The position numbers and the translations under genes were made by a program. The notes beneath the pieces are model-generated. The model was given only the letters and a program-made list of their open reading frames with translations. It did not search any database and had not been told where the DNA came from. A stretch of DNA of 64,000 bases from Actinomycetota bacterium (GTDB taxonomy: Bacteria; Actinomycetota; Actinomycetes; Actinomycetales; Dermatophilaceae). Location of the stretch: assembly GCA_020160805.1 (NCBI GenBank), contig JAIUPO010000012.1, forward strand, positions 54,577 through 118,576, in the 5' to 3' direction. Every line of letters begins with the position of its first letter. Within the stretch, counting starts at the first letter, position 1. Positions 49,703 through 58,980 of the stretch are shown here, piece after piece.

Positions 49703-51137
49703 GAATGCGTGTTCGCACAGCAAGCCAGAGCGGGTCTGTTCCGTTGAGCGGGGGATTGCGCCAGCTGAGGTCGACGCCCTCCGAGCCCGGAGCGACCCGG
49801 ACCTGGACGGTATGCGGCGTCTCAATGATGCGCAGGTCCGCGGCATACCCGCCCCCACGTGTCGGGCCTCCTCGGGCGAGGACCGGGAGCGCTGCGTCGC
49901 CGTCGGTCCACTCGGACTCGGCCCAATCAGATTCTCCGACAAGGGTTTCGAGGACTGCCTCGCCGCGCACCAGGCTCAGGGTGTGTATGCCGCCCGCACC
50001 CGGCCGAAGCCTCGCGCCGGTGTATGCCGAGGAGACATTCCCTGCGGCGCGCTGCCAGGTCCGCTCGGTCACCGGCCCGGCCCCAAGGGGCGCCTCGACG
50101 GCCAGGTGGCGAAGGCGGGCCGCGAGGTCGGCATCGGCCGCGCTCGAGCCGGCGCGATCAACGGCGGGGATCAGGTGGCGCCATACCGCATCGAGCACCG
50201 GCTGCATCTGCTCGGTCTCCGAGGTGATCGCGATGGCGATGCGCTGATCCGGAAGCACGAGCGCGAACTGGCCGTAGGCGCCGTCACCGCGGACCCCGTG
50301 CTGCGAGGTCCAGAAGGAGCAGCCGTAGCCCAGCCGCCAGTCGATGGTCTCACCCTCGGGATTCGGCAGGCCCGTACTGGCCATCGCCGTGGCGACCCAC
50401 TCGGGGCTAACGATCTGCCGCCCGCCGTGGCGGCCGTTGTCGAGATAGAGCTGAGCCAACGCGAGGATGTCTCGGGTGCGGGCGTGAGATCCGGAAAAGC
50501 CGATCTCGGCGCCGGTCGCGGTGCGAGTCCACGGCAGCTCGGCGACGTCCAGTGGAATAAGCACCCGGTCCCGTAGCAGGTCCACGACACTCTGGCCGCA
50601 GACGGCGCGTGCAGCGGCGGCGGCGAGATAGGTCGCGACCTGGTTATAGGCGAAGTGGGTGCCGGGCTCGTGCTCCGGTTCGTGGGAGAGGATGCTCGCG
50701 ACGACGGGATCCAGGTCGTTGATGGATGCTGGCTCCCCGGCCGCTCCCACCTGGGCTGCGCCCCAGGCCTCGGTATGGTGACCGGTCGCCATCCGCAGGC
50801 AGTGCCCGACCGTGACCTGCCGCCAGCGCGGTGCGATCCTCAGATCGCCGACGCCGGGGAGGAGGTCAATGATCGGATCGTCAAGAGCGAGTCGTCCGTC
50901 ATCGACGAGCAGCCCGACGGCTGTGGCCGTCCAGGTCTTGGAGATCGAATACAGCAGATGCACACGGTCGGCCGAATACGGCGCCCAATAGCCCTCCGCG
51001 ACAACAGCTCCGGCGCGCGCAATCGCGATCGAGTGCATCTCTAGGCCCGGTGTCGAGTCCAGCGAGTCGAGCAGGTCTAGCACGCCACGCGCATCGATGC
51101 CGGTCGCGGCCGTGCCGGCTTCCGCCGCCGGTGTCAC
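49686..51137 (-). CDS. Serine hydrolase of the beta-lactamase / class C family
   Basis: 483 residues, no signal peptide. The SxxK motif is YSISKTWTA (near residue 83), the YxN motif is FAYNQVATY, and the third motif region is GDGAYGQFALV. This is an esterase or D-aminopeptidase-type hydrolase rather than a resistance enzyme. A C-terminal 110-residue beta-rich domain is extra. The GTG start overlaps the preceding gene stop. Its 3' end is inside a family C palindrome. Confidence 0.85.
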   Translation of the reverse strand: MTPAAEAGTAATGIDARGVLDLLDSLDSTPGLEMHSIAIARAGAVVAEGYWAPYSADRVHLLYSISKTWTATAVGLLVDDGRLALDDPIIDLLPGVGDLRIAPRWRQVTVGHCLRMATGHHTEAWGAAQVGAAGEPASINDLDPVVASILSHEPEHEPGTHFAYNQVATYLAAAAARAVCGQSVVDLLRDRVLIPLDVAELPWTRTATGAEIGFSGSHARTRDILALAQLYLDNGRHGGRQIVSPEWVATAMASTGLPNPEGETIDWRLGYGCSFWTSQHGVRGDGAYGQFALVLPDQRIAIAITSETEQMQPVLDAVWRHLIPAVDRAGSSAADADLAARLRHLAVEAPLGAGPVTERTWQRAAGNVSSAYTGARLRPGAGGIHTLSLVRGEAVLETLVGESDWAESEWTDGDAALPVLARGGPTRGGGYAADLRIIETPHTVQVRVAPGSEGVDLSWRNPPLNGTDPLWLAVRTRIPRIDT

Positions 51138-51544
51138 GGAAGTCCGCCGGCGATGGCGAGCAGGGCGGCGGCATACGCCTCCTCCGGATCAGTATGCAGC
51201 GCAACGGCTTCCGCGCCCCCGACGCTGTGGACGTAGCGCACCGACCAGCCCTCGCGTTCACGCTGCAAGGCCACTAGCCGGTCGCCGATCAGTTCGCGCA
51301 ACTGGTCCTCGCGGGGCAGCCAGACCGCCTTGTCGAGGGGCACCGAGTCCAGCGCCCACTCGGTCGTGCCATTGAAGCCCAGGACGGTCTCGTCTTGATA
51401 GTGGTGGACTTCGATCGTCAGGTCGCTGATCCAGAAGAGGTCCCCGGTTAGTTCGGCGGACGAGATCGCAAAACGATCCCCCGGCTGTGGTTCCCAAAGA
51501 ATTCCGGCGTCGGCGAGGGCGGCGGCGGTGTCGGCGCTGAGCAT
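51134..51544 (-). CDS. Conserved actinobacterial hypothetical protein (often named CpaE-like)
   Basis: 136 residues. It begins MLSADTAAALADAGILWEPQ and has the conserved stretches GDRFAISSAELTGDLFWISD, GFNGTTEWALDSV and WLPREDQLRELIGDRL. Databases often call such short proteins pilus assembly CpaE, but no ATPase motif is present, so the name is not supported. Function unknown. It overlaps the start of the serine hydrolase gene by four bases. Confidence 0.8.
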   Translation of the reverse strand: MLSADTAAALADAGILWEPQPGDRFAISSAELTGDLFWISDLTIEVHHYQDETVLGFNGTTEWALDSVPLDKAVWLPREDQLRELIGDRLVALQREREGWSVRYVHSVGGAEAVALHTDPEEAYAAALLAIAGGLP

Positions 51545-51579
51545 CCTCCCATTCTGGCTGCTGGCTTCCCGCTTGCGCC

Positions 51580-51960
51580 TCAGACCGACATCGCGCAATC
51601 CGGCGCATTGCTCGCCAACCGTGTGTCCAGGGTCAACAGCTGGCAATGACAGGCGCGTGCGAGCACCACATAGAAGGCGTCGTAAGCGCTGATGTTGTGG
51701 CGCAACCGCCAGACCTCGGGTAATAGGTCATCCATGGGCACAAGCTCGATGCCAAGAGCCCGGAACTCGGTGATGGCGGTCAATGCCTCCTCTTCGGTCA
51801 ATCGGCCCGACAAGGACCAGCCGCGCAGCACTGACATCACTCCTACGCTGAGATGTTGCGGTGCAATCAGGACCTGATCGCCAAGCAGGCTTGCCGCCAC
51901 TCACCCCTTCGCGGTCCCCAGAAGAATTTCGGCGACTGCCGAGGCATCAACGACGAGCAT
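51580..51960 (-). pseudogene. VapC-type PIN toxin with in-frame stop, antitoxin missing
   Basis: The PIN domain starts MLVVDASAVAEILLGTAKG and is broken by TGA at 51901-51903; the same frame resumes at once with VAASLLGDQVLIAPQHL and continues to SAYDAFYVVLARA and LLTLDTRLASN. The conserved Glu of the middle helix is Gly (QHLSVGVMSVL). No VapB gene lies upstream; the photolyase gene ends 24 bases away. Loss of the antitoxin fits an inactivated toxin. Confidence 0.8.
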
Positions 51961-51984
51961 CAGCGCGGTGAGCGCTCCGCCGCC

Positions 51985-53346
51985 CTATGAGTGCTCGCGG
52001 GCCTCGGCATATCGGCGCAGCGCCTCGGCGCGCTCCTGCGCGTGGTCGATGATCCGCTCGGGGTAGCCGCGCGAGAGCCCGCCCGCGACGCGCCAGGGTT
52101 CGTGGACGGCGGCACCGGAGATGTGACTCAATTCCGGCACATAGTGACGGACGTAGTCGCCGCCCGGGTCGGCTGTCTTGCCCTGAGTGATCGGGTTGAA
52201 GATCCGGAAGTATGGCGCGGCGTCCGTCCCCGTCCCCGAAACCCATTGCCAACCATGGGAATTGGAGGCGATATCCCCATCCGTCAGATGATCCATGAAA
52301 TGCCGGGCCCCGTGTTGCCACCGCAGATGCAGGTCCTTGGTGAGGAAAGACGCCACGACCATGCGCACCCGGTTGTGCATCCAGCCCTCGGCCAGCAGCT
52401 GGCGCATTCCAGCGTCGACCAGGGGATAGCCCGTACGCCCCTCGCACCAGGCACGCAGCCGGCCCGCCGCCTCATCGTCGACCGATGGATCGTCATACTC
52501 CAGGCGCGCCAGCGCCGGGCGTAGGTCGTGCCAGGCCGACCGAGGGTGGTGCCACAGGACGTCGGCATAGAACTCGCGCCAGGCGAGCTCGGTGCGGAAG
52601 CGGTCGGCGCTGCGCTCGCCGACGGGCAGGTCATGCAGCAGCGTTCGCGGGTGAATGGTCCCGAACTTCAGGGCCGTCGACAGGCGCGACGTCGCGTCCA
52701 GATCCGCTCGATCGCGCCGTCCGGCGTAGCCCTCCAAGAGGTCCCCGCGGTATGCCGCCCACCGGGCCCGCGCCTGCGTCTCGGTGACAATCGCCTCGGG
52801 TGGCAGGTCTGCCGGGGCCGGCAGGTCCGTCGAATCGAGCCCCCGCGCGAACCGGGTTCCCGGTGGCATTTCGGCCGGGGCTCGCCAGCCGTAGTCGTTC
52901 CACGCCCGGGAGAAGGGGGTGAACACCTGGTATGCCGTCCCGCCCCCTGTGCGGACGAGGCCGGGGCCCACGGCATACGGACTGCCCGTCTCGACGAAGT
53001 CGATTCCCTTGGCCTGCAACGCCTCTCGCACATCGCTGTCGCGGCGGCGACCTCCGGGAGTGGTCTCCGCACTGACGTGCACGCTGACCGCCCCCGCCTC
53101 ACGACAGACCTGCGGCACGACCTCACGAGGATCGCCAGCGCGAACAACCAGGCCGTCGAGTTCTTCGCGCAGGGCAGCAACGGCGGCGAGAAAGGCCGCG
53201 TCCCGCGGGCGCGCCGGGTCCCGCAGCAGGGCAGGGTCGAGCACGACCAGTGGGACCACGTCCGCATCGGCCGCGGCGGCCGCCAGGGCCGGATTGTCGC
53301 GGCGGCGCAGATCGCGGCGGAACCACATCACGGCTGGGGTCGGCAT
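51985..53346 (-). CDS. phr: Deoxyribodipyrimidine photolyase
   Basis: 453 residues. The N-terminal antenna domain reads [20 protein letters not shown]. The FAD domain has [70 protein letters not shown] and [15 protein letters not shown]. It repairs cyclobutane pyrimidine dimers with light. All tryptophans of the electron chain region appear kept. ATG 53346. Its length and motifs are of class I. Confidence 0.95.
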   Translation of the reverse strand: MPTPAVMWFRRDLRRRDNPALAAAAADADVVPLVVLDPALLRDPARPRDAAFLAAVAALREELDGLVVRAGDPREVVPQVCREAGAVSVHVSAETTPGGRRRDSDVREALQAKGIDFVETGSPYAVGPGLVRTGGGTAYQVFTPFSRAWNDYGWRAPAEMPPGTRFARGLDSTDLPAPADLPPEAIVTETQARARWAAYRGDLLEGYAGRRDRADLDATSRLSTALKFGTIHPRTLLHDLPVGERSADRFRTELAWREFYADVLWHHPRSAWHDLRPALARLEYDDPSVDDEAAGRLRAWCEGRTGYPLVDAGMRQLLAEGWMHNRVRMVVASFLTKDLHLRWQHGARHFMDHLTDGDIASNSHGWQWVSGTGTDAAPYFRIFNPITQGKTADPGGDYVRHYVPELSHISGAAVHEPWRVAGGLSRGYPERIIDHAQERAEALRRYAEAREHS

Positions 53347-53419
53347 CGGGCCATCCTTGCCGATCCGGGCGCCGCGAGGTGGTCGGGAGCACGACGAGTG
53401 GTGTGCCAGGATCGTGCAT

Positions 53420-54286
53420 ATGACCGCGACCACCCTGGACGGCAAGGCGATCCTCGCGACGATCAAGGCGGAGCTGACCGAGCGCGTCGCGGCCCTCGCG
53501 GAGCGCGAGGTGGTGCCAGGCATCGGCACCGTGCTCGTCGGCAACGACCCCGCGAGCACGTGGTACGTCAACGCCAAACACAAGGATGCCGCCGAGATCG
53601 GCATCACGAGCTACCGCCGCGATCTGCCCGCGACCGCCACCCTGGACGAGGTTCTCGCCGTCGTCGACGAACTCAATGCGGACCCGGGCTGCACCGGCTT
53701 CCTTGTGCAGCAACCGACGGGCCTCGACGAGAACGCGATCCTCTCCCGCGTCGACCCCGCCAAAGATGTCGACGGCCTGCACCCGACCAACCTCGGTTGG
53801 CTGGTCCTCGGCAAGGACGCCCCCTTGCCCTGCACCCCCAAGGGGTGCATCGAGTTGCTGCGGCGGTATGACGTCCCCCTCGCTGGCGCGCGCGTCGCCG
53901 TTGTCGGGCGCGGAATCACCGTCGGCCGGCCGTTGGGGCTGATGCTCACCCGCCGCTCCGAAAACTCCACGGTCGTGACCTGCCACACCGGCACCAAGGA
54001 TCTGGCCGCGGAGCTGCGGCGCGCCGATGTCATCGTCGCCGCCGCTGGCGTGCCAGGGATCGTGACGGCCGACATGGTCAAGCCGGGCGCGGCGGTCCTC
54101 GATGTCGGCGTCAGCCGGATCACCGCCGAGGACGGGCACAGTGTCGTCGCCGGAGATGTGCACCCGGACGTCTGGGAGGTCGCTGGCTTTGTCAGCCCCA
54201 ACCCTGGGGGCGTTGGCCCGATGACGCGCGCGATGCTGCTGAGCAATGTCGTGGAAGCGGCCGAGCGCCACCTCGCCGCTCGCTGA
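53420..54286 (+). CDS. folD: Methylenetetrahydrofolate dehydrogenase / cyclohydrolase
   Basis: 288 residues. The catalytic Lys lies in [17 protein letters not shown], followed by [22 protein letters not shown], the NADP site [18 protein letters not shown] and the C-terminal [16 protein letters not shown]. It interconverts one-carbon folates and supplies 10-formyl-THF for purN and purH. Divergent from the photolyase gene with a 73-base gap. Confidence 0.96.
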   Translation: MTATTLDGKAILATIKAELTERVAALAEREVVPGIGTVLVGNDPASTWYVNAKHKDAAEIGITSYRRDLPATATLDEVLAVVDELNADPGCTGFLVQQPTGLDENAILSRVDPAKDVDGLHPTNLGWLVLGKDAPLPCTPKGCIELLRRYDVPLAGARVAVVGRGITVGRPLGLMLTRRSENSTVVTCHTGTKDLAAELRRADVIVAAAGVPGIVTADMVKPGAAVLDVGVSRITAEDGHSVVAGDVHPDVWEVAGFVSPNPGGVGPMTRAMLLSNVVEAAERHLAAR

Positions 54287-54368
54287 GTTCGCGACAGCCC
54301 GCCATGACGCCCCCTGATGCCGCCTCCGGTCCAGATCCGGCGCCGCTGACCCGCCGCTGGCCGAGGTG

Positions 54369-54758
54369 ATGGAACGGCGACGCTCCCACCGCCGCTTCCT
54401 CGCCGGCCGCACGAGCCAGGAACAGCTCGGCGCCGAGGAGCCCTGGGGTCCGGGCAAGGTGCGACCGAGCGAACCCGAACCGCGCCCGCCGATCGTCGCG
54501 CGCCTGGGGATTTGGTGGCTCATCGCGGCCATGGCCGTCAGCGGAATCGCTTGGGCGGCAACGGATCACATGCTTCGAGCCACCCTGAGCCTCGGCGGCG
54601 CATGTCTCGCGGCGGCGGCCTTGCGTCTTGTCTTGCCTCCCGAACGCGCCGGCGGCTTGATCACCCGGTCACGCGGCCTCGACGTGCTGCTCCTCGTGAT
54701 CCTCGGCGCGGCCGTGCTCTTCGCCGGCTTCGCCCTCGACCTGCGCGCTCGCATCTGA
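54369..54758 (+). CDS. DUF3017 membrane protein
   Basis: 129 residues. A basic cytoplasmic N-terminus (MERRRSHRRFLAGRTSQEQL) precedes three helices (WWLIAAMAVSGIAWAAT, LSLGGACLAAAALRLVLP and DVLLLVILGAAVLFAGFALD), with the DUF3017 motif LPPERAGGLITRSRGLDVL. It regularly follows folD in actinobacteria. Function unknown. A GTG just before the ATG could also serve. Confidence 0.88.
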   Translation: MERRRSHRRFLAGRTSQEQLGAEEPWGPGKVRPSEPEPRPPIVARLGIWWLIAAMAVSGIAWAATDHMLRATLSLGGACLAAAALRLVLPPERAGGLITRSRGLDVLLLVILGAAVLFAGFALDLRARI

Positions 54759-54800
54759 GCCCAAGCCAAGGTCCCAGACCGAACGTGACGAACTCGGCCT

Positions 54801-54866
54801 GAGGTCGTCACTTTCGGCCCAAATCGTCAGGTCAACCTGACGACCTCGACCGAAACTGACGACCTC
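54801..54866. repeat. Nested palindrome, family H
   Basis: The outer arms GAGGTCGTCACTTTCGG (54801-54817) and 54850-54866 pair with one mismatch, and inside them CGTCAGGT (54825-54832) pairs perfectly with ACCTGACG (54835-54842). It lies between convergent DUF3017 and mdh genes. Confidence 0.85.
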
Positions 54867-54889
54867 AACCGCCGGTTCAGATCAGGCTG

Positions 54890-55879
54890 TTAGATCAGGC
54901 CAAGACCCTTGACGGCCTCGCGCTCCTCGGCCAGTTCGGCCGTGGATGCGTCGATCTTCGCGCGGGAGAAGTCGTCGATCTCCAGGCCCTGCACGATCGA
55001 CCACTGGCCGTCGGAGACGGTCACGGGGAAGGAAGAGATCAGGCCTTCGGGGACGCCATACGAGCCGTCCGAAAGAACCGACATCGAGGTCCAGTCGCCC
55101 TCGGCCGTTCCGTCGATCCAGGTGCGAGCGTGGTCGATCGTGGCCGACGCCGCGGACGCCGCCGACGACGACCCGCGGGCCTCGATGATCGCCGCGCCGC
55201 GCTTGGCAACGGTCGGGATAAAGGTGTTGGCCAACCAGTCCTGGTCGCCGACCGCCTCGGCGGCATTGCGGCCGCCGACCTCGGCGTGGAAGAGATCGGG
55301 ATACTGCGTCGCCGAGTGGTTGCCCCAGATCGTCATCTTCTTGATCTCGGTGACGGGGACGCCGAGCTTCGCCGCGAGTTGCGAGATCGCGCGGTTGTGG
55401 TCGAGGCGGGTCAGCGCCGAGAAGCGCTCGGTCGGGATGTCGGGGGCGTTCGACATCGCGATGAGGGCGTTGGTGTTGGCCGGGTTGCCGGTGATCGTGA
55501 CCCGCACATCCGAGGCCGCGTGGGCGTTGAGGGCCTTGCCCTGCGGGGCAAAGATGCCGCCATTGGCCTCCAGGAGATCGCCGCGCTCCATCCCCGGACC
55601 ACGCGGGCGCGCACCGACGAGCAAGGCGTGGTTGACGCCATCGAAGATCACATTGGGGTCATCGCCGATCTCGACACCGGCCAAGGTCGGGAACGCGCAG
55701 TCGTCCAACTCCATGACGACACCCTCAAGGGTCTTCAGTGCGGGCGTGATCTCCAAGAGCCGCAGCTGAATCGGGGTGTCCGGGCCGAGCAGCGCACCGC
55801 TGGCGAGACGGAAGAGCAGGCTGTAGCCGATCTGACCGGCGGCGCCGGTGACGGCGACCTTGACGGGGGTGGTTGTCAC
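54890..55879 (-). CDS. mdh: Malate dehydrogenase
   Basis: 329 residues. NAD site [20 protein letters not shown], substrate Arg loop [15 protein letters not shown], Asn in [17 protein letters not shown], catalytic His in [13 protein letters not shown]. Oxidises malate to oxaloacetate in the citric acid cycle. GTG at 55879 is chosen: it gives the standard N-terminus for this group. The folD-DUF3017-mdh neighbourhood is widely kept in actinobacteria. Confidence 0.96.
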   Translation of the reverse strand: MTTTPVKVAVTGAAGQIGYSLLFRLASGALLGPDTPIQLRLLEITPALKTLEGVVMELDDCAFPTLAGVEIGDDPNVIFDGVNHALLVGARPRGPGMERGDLLEANGGIFAPQGKALNAHAASDVRVTITGNPANTNALIAMSNAPDIPTERFSALTRLDHNRAISQLAAKLGVPVTEIKKMTIWGNHSATQYPDLFHAEVGGRNAAEAVGDQDWLANTFIPTVAKRGAAIIEARGSSSAASAASATIDHARTWIDGTAEGDWTSMSVLSDGSYGVPEGLISSFPVTVSDGQWSIVQGLEIDDFSRAKIDASTAELAEEREAVKGLGLI

Positions 55880-56005
55880 TGCCTCGAACCTCTTTGTGTC
55901 GTGGTCTGGTCGTATGCCGTGGACGCGCCGACGACATACCGGGTCACCTCCGACTCTAGTGCTCCGCCCCCAAGGCGACGCACGCGAGGTCCGTATGCTG
56001 CGCCG

Positions 56006-56785
56006 ATGGTCGTCCTGGTCCTTGCGTGGGCGGTGCTCGCGTGCACAGGCTTCGTGCTGGCCGTGCTGGCGGGATCCTTCGGCCCGGATGTGGGCCGGGG
56101 CCAGGAGTTCTGCGAGGCGGCGGCGGCCGCCCTCTTCCGTCAACCGGCCAATACCGTCTCCAACCTCGGCTTCGTCCTCGCCGGAATCGCCATCGCCGCG
56201 CACGCTGCCCGTCGGCCGGCGGCGCGCTTCCCACGGTGGCTGGCAACGGCATACGCCCTGCTCGTGGTCACACTCGGCCCGGCCAGCGCGGCGATGCACG
56301 CCACCGCGAGCGCCATCGGCGGCGACCTCGACCTGACCAGCATGTTCCTGGTGAGCAGCTTCGCCCTCGCGTATGCCGTCGCGCGCCTCGTGCGGCGGAC
56401 CGACCGGTGGAGTGTGATCCGGGTCTTCCTGGTGGCACTGCTTGCGCAGGAGGTGGCCTATTTCCGCGGCGGCCGGCTGGCGTGGATTGAACACAGTGGC
56501 AATCTCGCGTTCGCCGTGACGATCCTGGCGGTGGTGGGGATCGAGGCAACTCTGGCGCGCCGCGACGGGGCGAGCGGTGTGGACCGGCGCTGGCTGGGTG
56601 TGTCGGCAGGCTCGCTGCTGGTGGCCCTTGGAATTTGGTCGCTCTCCAAGACCGGTGGCCCGTGGTGTGACCCCAGTTCGCTGCTGCAGGGTCACGCCGC
56701 CTGGCATCTGTTGTGCGCCGTCGCCGCCTATGCGCTGTATCGGGCGTATGCCGGTCGTCGGGCCACCTCCGCGCCGCGCAACTAG
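56006..56785 (+). CDS. Ceramidase-like (CREST superfamily) membrane hydrolase
   Basis: 259 residues, seven helices. CREST-like motifs: E and N in [18 protein letters not shown]-x3-H in [16 protein letters not shown] in [13 protein letters not shown], and the terminal H-x3-H in [19 protein letters not shown]. Such proteins are zinc hydrolases for amide or ester lipids. ATG at 56006. It is immediately followed by a Nudix remnant. Confidence 0.78.
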   Translation: MVVLVLAWAVLACTGFVLAVLAGSFGPDVGRGQEFCEAAAAALFRQPANTVSNLGFVLAGIAIAAHAARRPAARFPRWLATAYALLVVTLGPASAAMHATASAIGGDLDLTSMFLVSSFALAYAVARLVRRTDRWSVIRVFLVALLAQEVAYFRGGRLAWIEHSGNLAFAVTILAVVGIEATLARRDGASGVDRRWLGVSAGSLLVALGIWSLSKTGGPWCDPSSLLQGHAAWHLLCAVAAYALYRAYAGRRATSAPRN

Positions 56786-56794
56786 GCTGCGGCA

Positions 56795-57042
56795 ATGCCG
56801 ATCCCCGAGTTCGTCCTGGCCCTGCGCGCGAAGGTCGGCACCGACCTGCTATCGCTGGTCGGCACCACGGGTGTCGTGCGCGATGAGGCGGGGTCGTCAG
56901 CGGCGAGGCGCACCCGGCCGATGGCGAAAAAACCGAGGTCGGCTGGTTCGCCCTCGACGAACTGCCGTCGCTGCGTTCTTCCTCCCGCGGCCGGCTCGAC
57001 CGGGCGCTGGAGTATGCCGGCACCACCTGGTTCGTCCGCTGA
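56795..57042 (+). pseudogene. Nudix hydrolase with internal deletion
   Basis: The 5' part encodes the usual N-terminus of a Nudix protein ([15 protein letters not shown], then [16 protein letters not shown]). In another frame the 3' part gives its usual C-terminus (SGEAHPADGEKTEVGWFALD, RLDRALEYAGTTWFVR, stop at 57040). The intervening 80 or so residues, which would carry the Nudix box, are missing at about 56895. It is a recent deletion, as both ends are still clear. Confidence 0.8.
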
Positions 57043-57086
57043 GCTCAGATCGCGGAGAGCCCCGGCAGGCCAACGAACCGGAGACG

Positions 57087-58013
57087 TCAGCCCTTCGTCG
57101 CGCCCAAGGTCAGGCCGGAGACGAACTGCTTCTGGAGCAGGAAGAAGATGATCAATGTCGGCAGAGCGACGAGCACCGAGCCGGCAGCGACCAGGTTGTT
57201 GTCGGTGAAGAACTCACCGCGCAGATTGTTCAGTGAGCTCGTCACCGGGAACTTGTCACCCTGCTGCAAAAGCACTGTGGCCCAGAAGAATTCGTTGTAG
57301 ATCCAGGTGGTTTCGAGTGTCGCCAGGGCGGCCAGCGGGGGTCGACAGAGCGGCAGCGTCAGGCCGAAGAATTGCCGAGTCACGCTCGCCCCGTCGACGA
57401 CCGCCGACTCATACAACTCGCGCGGAAGCGTCTTCATATAGTTCGACAAGACGAACGAACAAAAGCCGGTCTGGAAGGCGACATTGACGAGGATCAGGCC
57501 CCAGTGAGAGTTCAGCAGGGTCCCTGAGTCGCTGAGCCACGTGGGCATCGGAATCTGGCGGAACATGCGATACACCGGGATGAGCAGCGCCTGAGGAGGC
57601 AGCAAGTTCGCCGCGGTGAAGAGGCCGAGCAGCGCGAGGTTGAAGCGCCACGAGAAGCGCGAGACGACGAAAGCAACGCAGCACGAGAGAAAAAGCGTCA
57701 GCAGCACCGCGGGCACGGTGATTTTCAGCGAGTTCATCAAGGTGTGCGAGAAGTCGGCTCGTTCCCACGCGTTCTTGTAGTTCTCCAGCGTGAAGCCGCC
57801 GAACGAGACATACCCATGCTTCGCGGTATAGGCGTAATCGCGGAAGCTGTTCATCACGGCATACAGGATCGGGAAGAACCACACGAGAGCCATGACGGCC
57901 AGGAAGATCTGGGTCGCCCGGCTAGCCTTGCCGGAGCCGGTGGCCACCTTGGAGACCTTGAGCTGCTGGGCCGATTCTTCGGCGACCTCAGGCACGGCGA
58001 TCGGGGTGGTCAT
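57087..58013 (-). CDS. Sugar ABC transporter permease (MalG-type)
   Basis: 308 residues, six helices. The EAA loop that contacts the ATPase is LPRELYESAVVDGASVTRQF, then FGLTLPLCRPPLAALATLE. Together with the MalF-type permease and binding protein upstream it makes a sugar importer. No ATPase gene is here; the shared MsiK-type ATPase usual for actinobacterial sugar importers is probably encoded elsewhere. The ATG overlaps the stop of the other permease. Confidence 0.92.
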   Translation of the reverse strand: MTTPIAVPEVAEESAQQLKVSKVATGSGKASRATQIFLAVMALVWFFPILYAVMNSFRDYAYTAKHGYVSFGGFTLENYKNAWERADFSHTLMNSLKITVPAVLLTLFLSCCVAFVVSRFSWRFNLALLGLFTAANLLPPQALLIPVYRMFRQIPMPTWLSDSGTLLNSHWGLILVNVAFQTGFCSFVLSNYMKTLPRELYESAVVDGASVTRQFFGLTLPLCRPPLAALATLETTWIYNEFFWATVLLQQGDKFPVTSSLNNLRGEFFTDNNLVAAGSVLVALPTLIIFFLLQKQFVSGLTLGATKG

Positions 58014-58900
58014 CGCTGGTCCTCCCTCATGACGATGCGCAGATAGATAGCGATGAAGACCGAGCTGATCAGCAACATGATCGTCGCGAGGGCCGAGCCG
58101 AAGCCGATTCGGCTGGCCTCACCCACGATGTTCTGGGTGACCAAGGTGGCAATCAACTCCAGCCCATTGCGGCCCTTGTTGATGACCCAGACCAGGTCGA
58201 AGGCGCGCAGGGACTCGATGACCGAGACCACCAGCACGATGATGTTGATCGGGGCCAGGACCGGAAAGACGATCTTGAAGAAGGTCGTGCGCTCGTTGGC
58301 GCCGTCGACCTTGGCGGCCTCGCGCAACGAGACATCCACGCCCTTCAATCCCGCTAAGTACAGCAGCATGATGTAGCCCGTCTGCCGCCAACAGGCGGCC
58401 ACCAACGCTGCCCACAGGTTGTACTTGGGATCGCCGTACCAGTCGATCGTGCTGCCGGTGAGGCCATTGATGAGCCCCTGGTCACGGCTATACATCAACT
58501 GCCAGATGAACCCGACGAGCGCCAGTGACAGGACGACTGGCAGATAGAACGACGTCTGGTAGATCCGCGACCCGCGCATTTCCTTGTCCAGAAGTACCGC
58601 CAGGAACATCCCGAGCGGCGTCGCGACCAAGAAGGTCACGGCCAGCCAGATCAGGTTGTGACGCACGGCCGGCCAGAACGGCGGATAGATCGTCGTCACG
58701 TCGTGATAATTCTTCAGCCCCAGGAACTTGGCGTCGCCGATCGAGCCGATGCCATTCCAGTTGGTGAAGGAAAGCAAAACCGAGCCGATCGCTGGCAGCC
58801 ACACGAGCCAGACCATCAGCAATGTCGGCACCACGATCATCAGGGCGACGACGATACGGTCGACCCCCGAGATCTGGTTGATCCCTTTGTATCTCGCCAC
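58010..58900 (-). CDS. Sugar ABC transporter permease (MalF-type)
   Basis: About 296 residues, six helices. EAA loop: LAGLKGVDVSLREAAKVDGA, then NERTTFFKIVFPVLAPIN. GTG at 58900 is chosen; a TTG lies two codons upstream. The substrate is probably a beta-galactoside, as the divergent gene is a GH42 enzyme. A hairpin made of inverted GTATGCCG words separates it from the binding-protein gene. Confidence 0.92.
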   Translation of the reverse strand: MARYKGINQISGVDRIVVALMIVVPTLLMVWLVWLPAIGSVLLSFTNWNGIGSIGDAKFLGLKNYHDVTTIYPPFWPAVRHNLIWLAVTFLVATPLGMFLAVLLDKEMRGSRIYQTSFYLPVVLSLALVGFIWQLMYSRDQGLINGLTGSTIDWYGDPKYNLWAALVAACWRQTGYIMLLYLAGLKGVDVSLREAAKVDGANERTTFFKIVFPVLAPINIIVLVVSVIESLRAFDLVWVINKGRNGLELIATLVTQNIVGEASRIGFGSALATIMLLISSVFIAIYLRIVMREDQR

Positions 58901-58930
58901 TCGCAAACCCCTAACTCGCGCACGCCAATT

Positions 58931-58974
58931 TCGTATGCCGCGCCGGCACCTGAGTGGGCAGGCGCGGCATACGA
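58931..58974 (-). terminator. Hairpin built from inverted GTATGCCG / CGGCATAC words
   Basis: TCGTATGCCGCGCC (58931-58944) and its exact complement (58961-58974) form a 14-bp stem with a 16-base loop, six bases after the binding-protein stop. It would limit read-through and protect the 3' end, so that the binding protein is made in excess over the permeases. Both arms contain the over-represented word. Confidence 0.85.
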
Positions 58975-58980
58975 CGGTGG

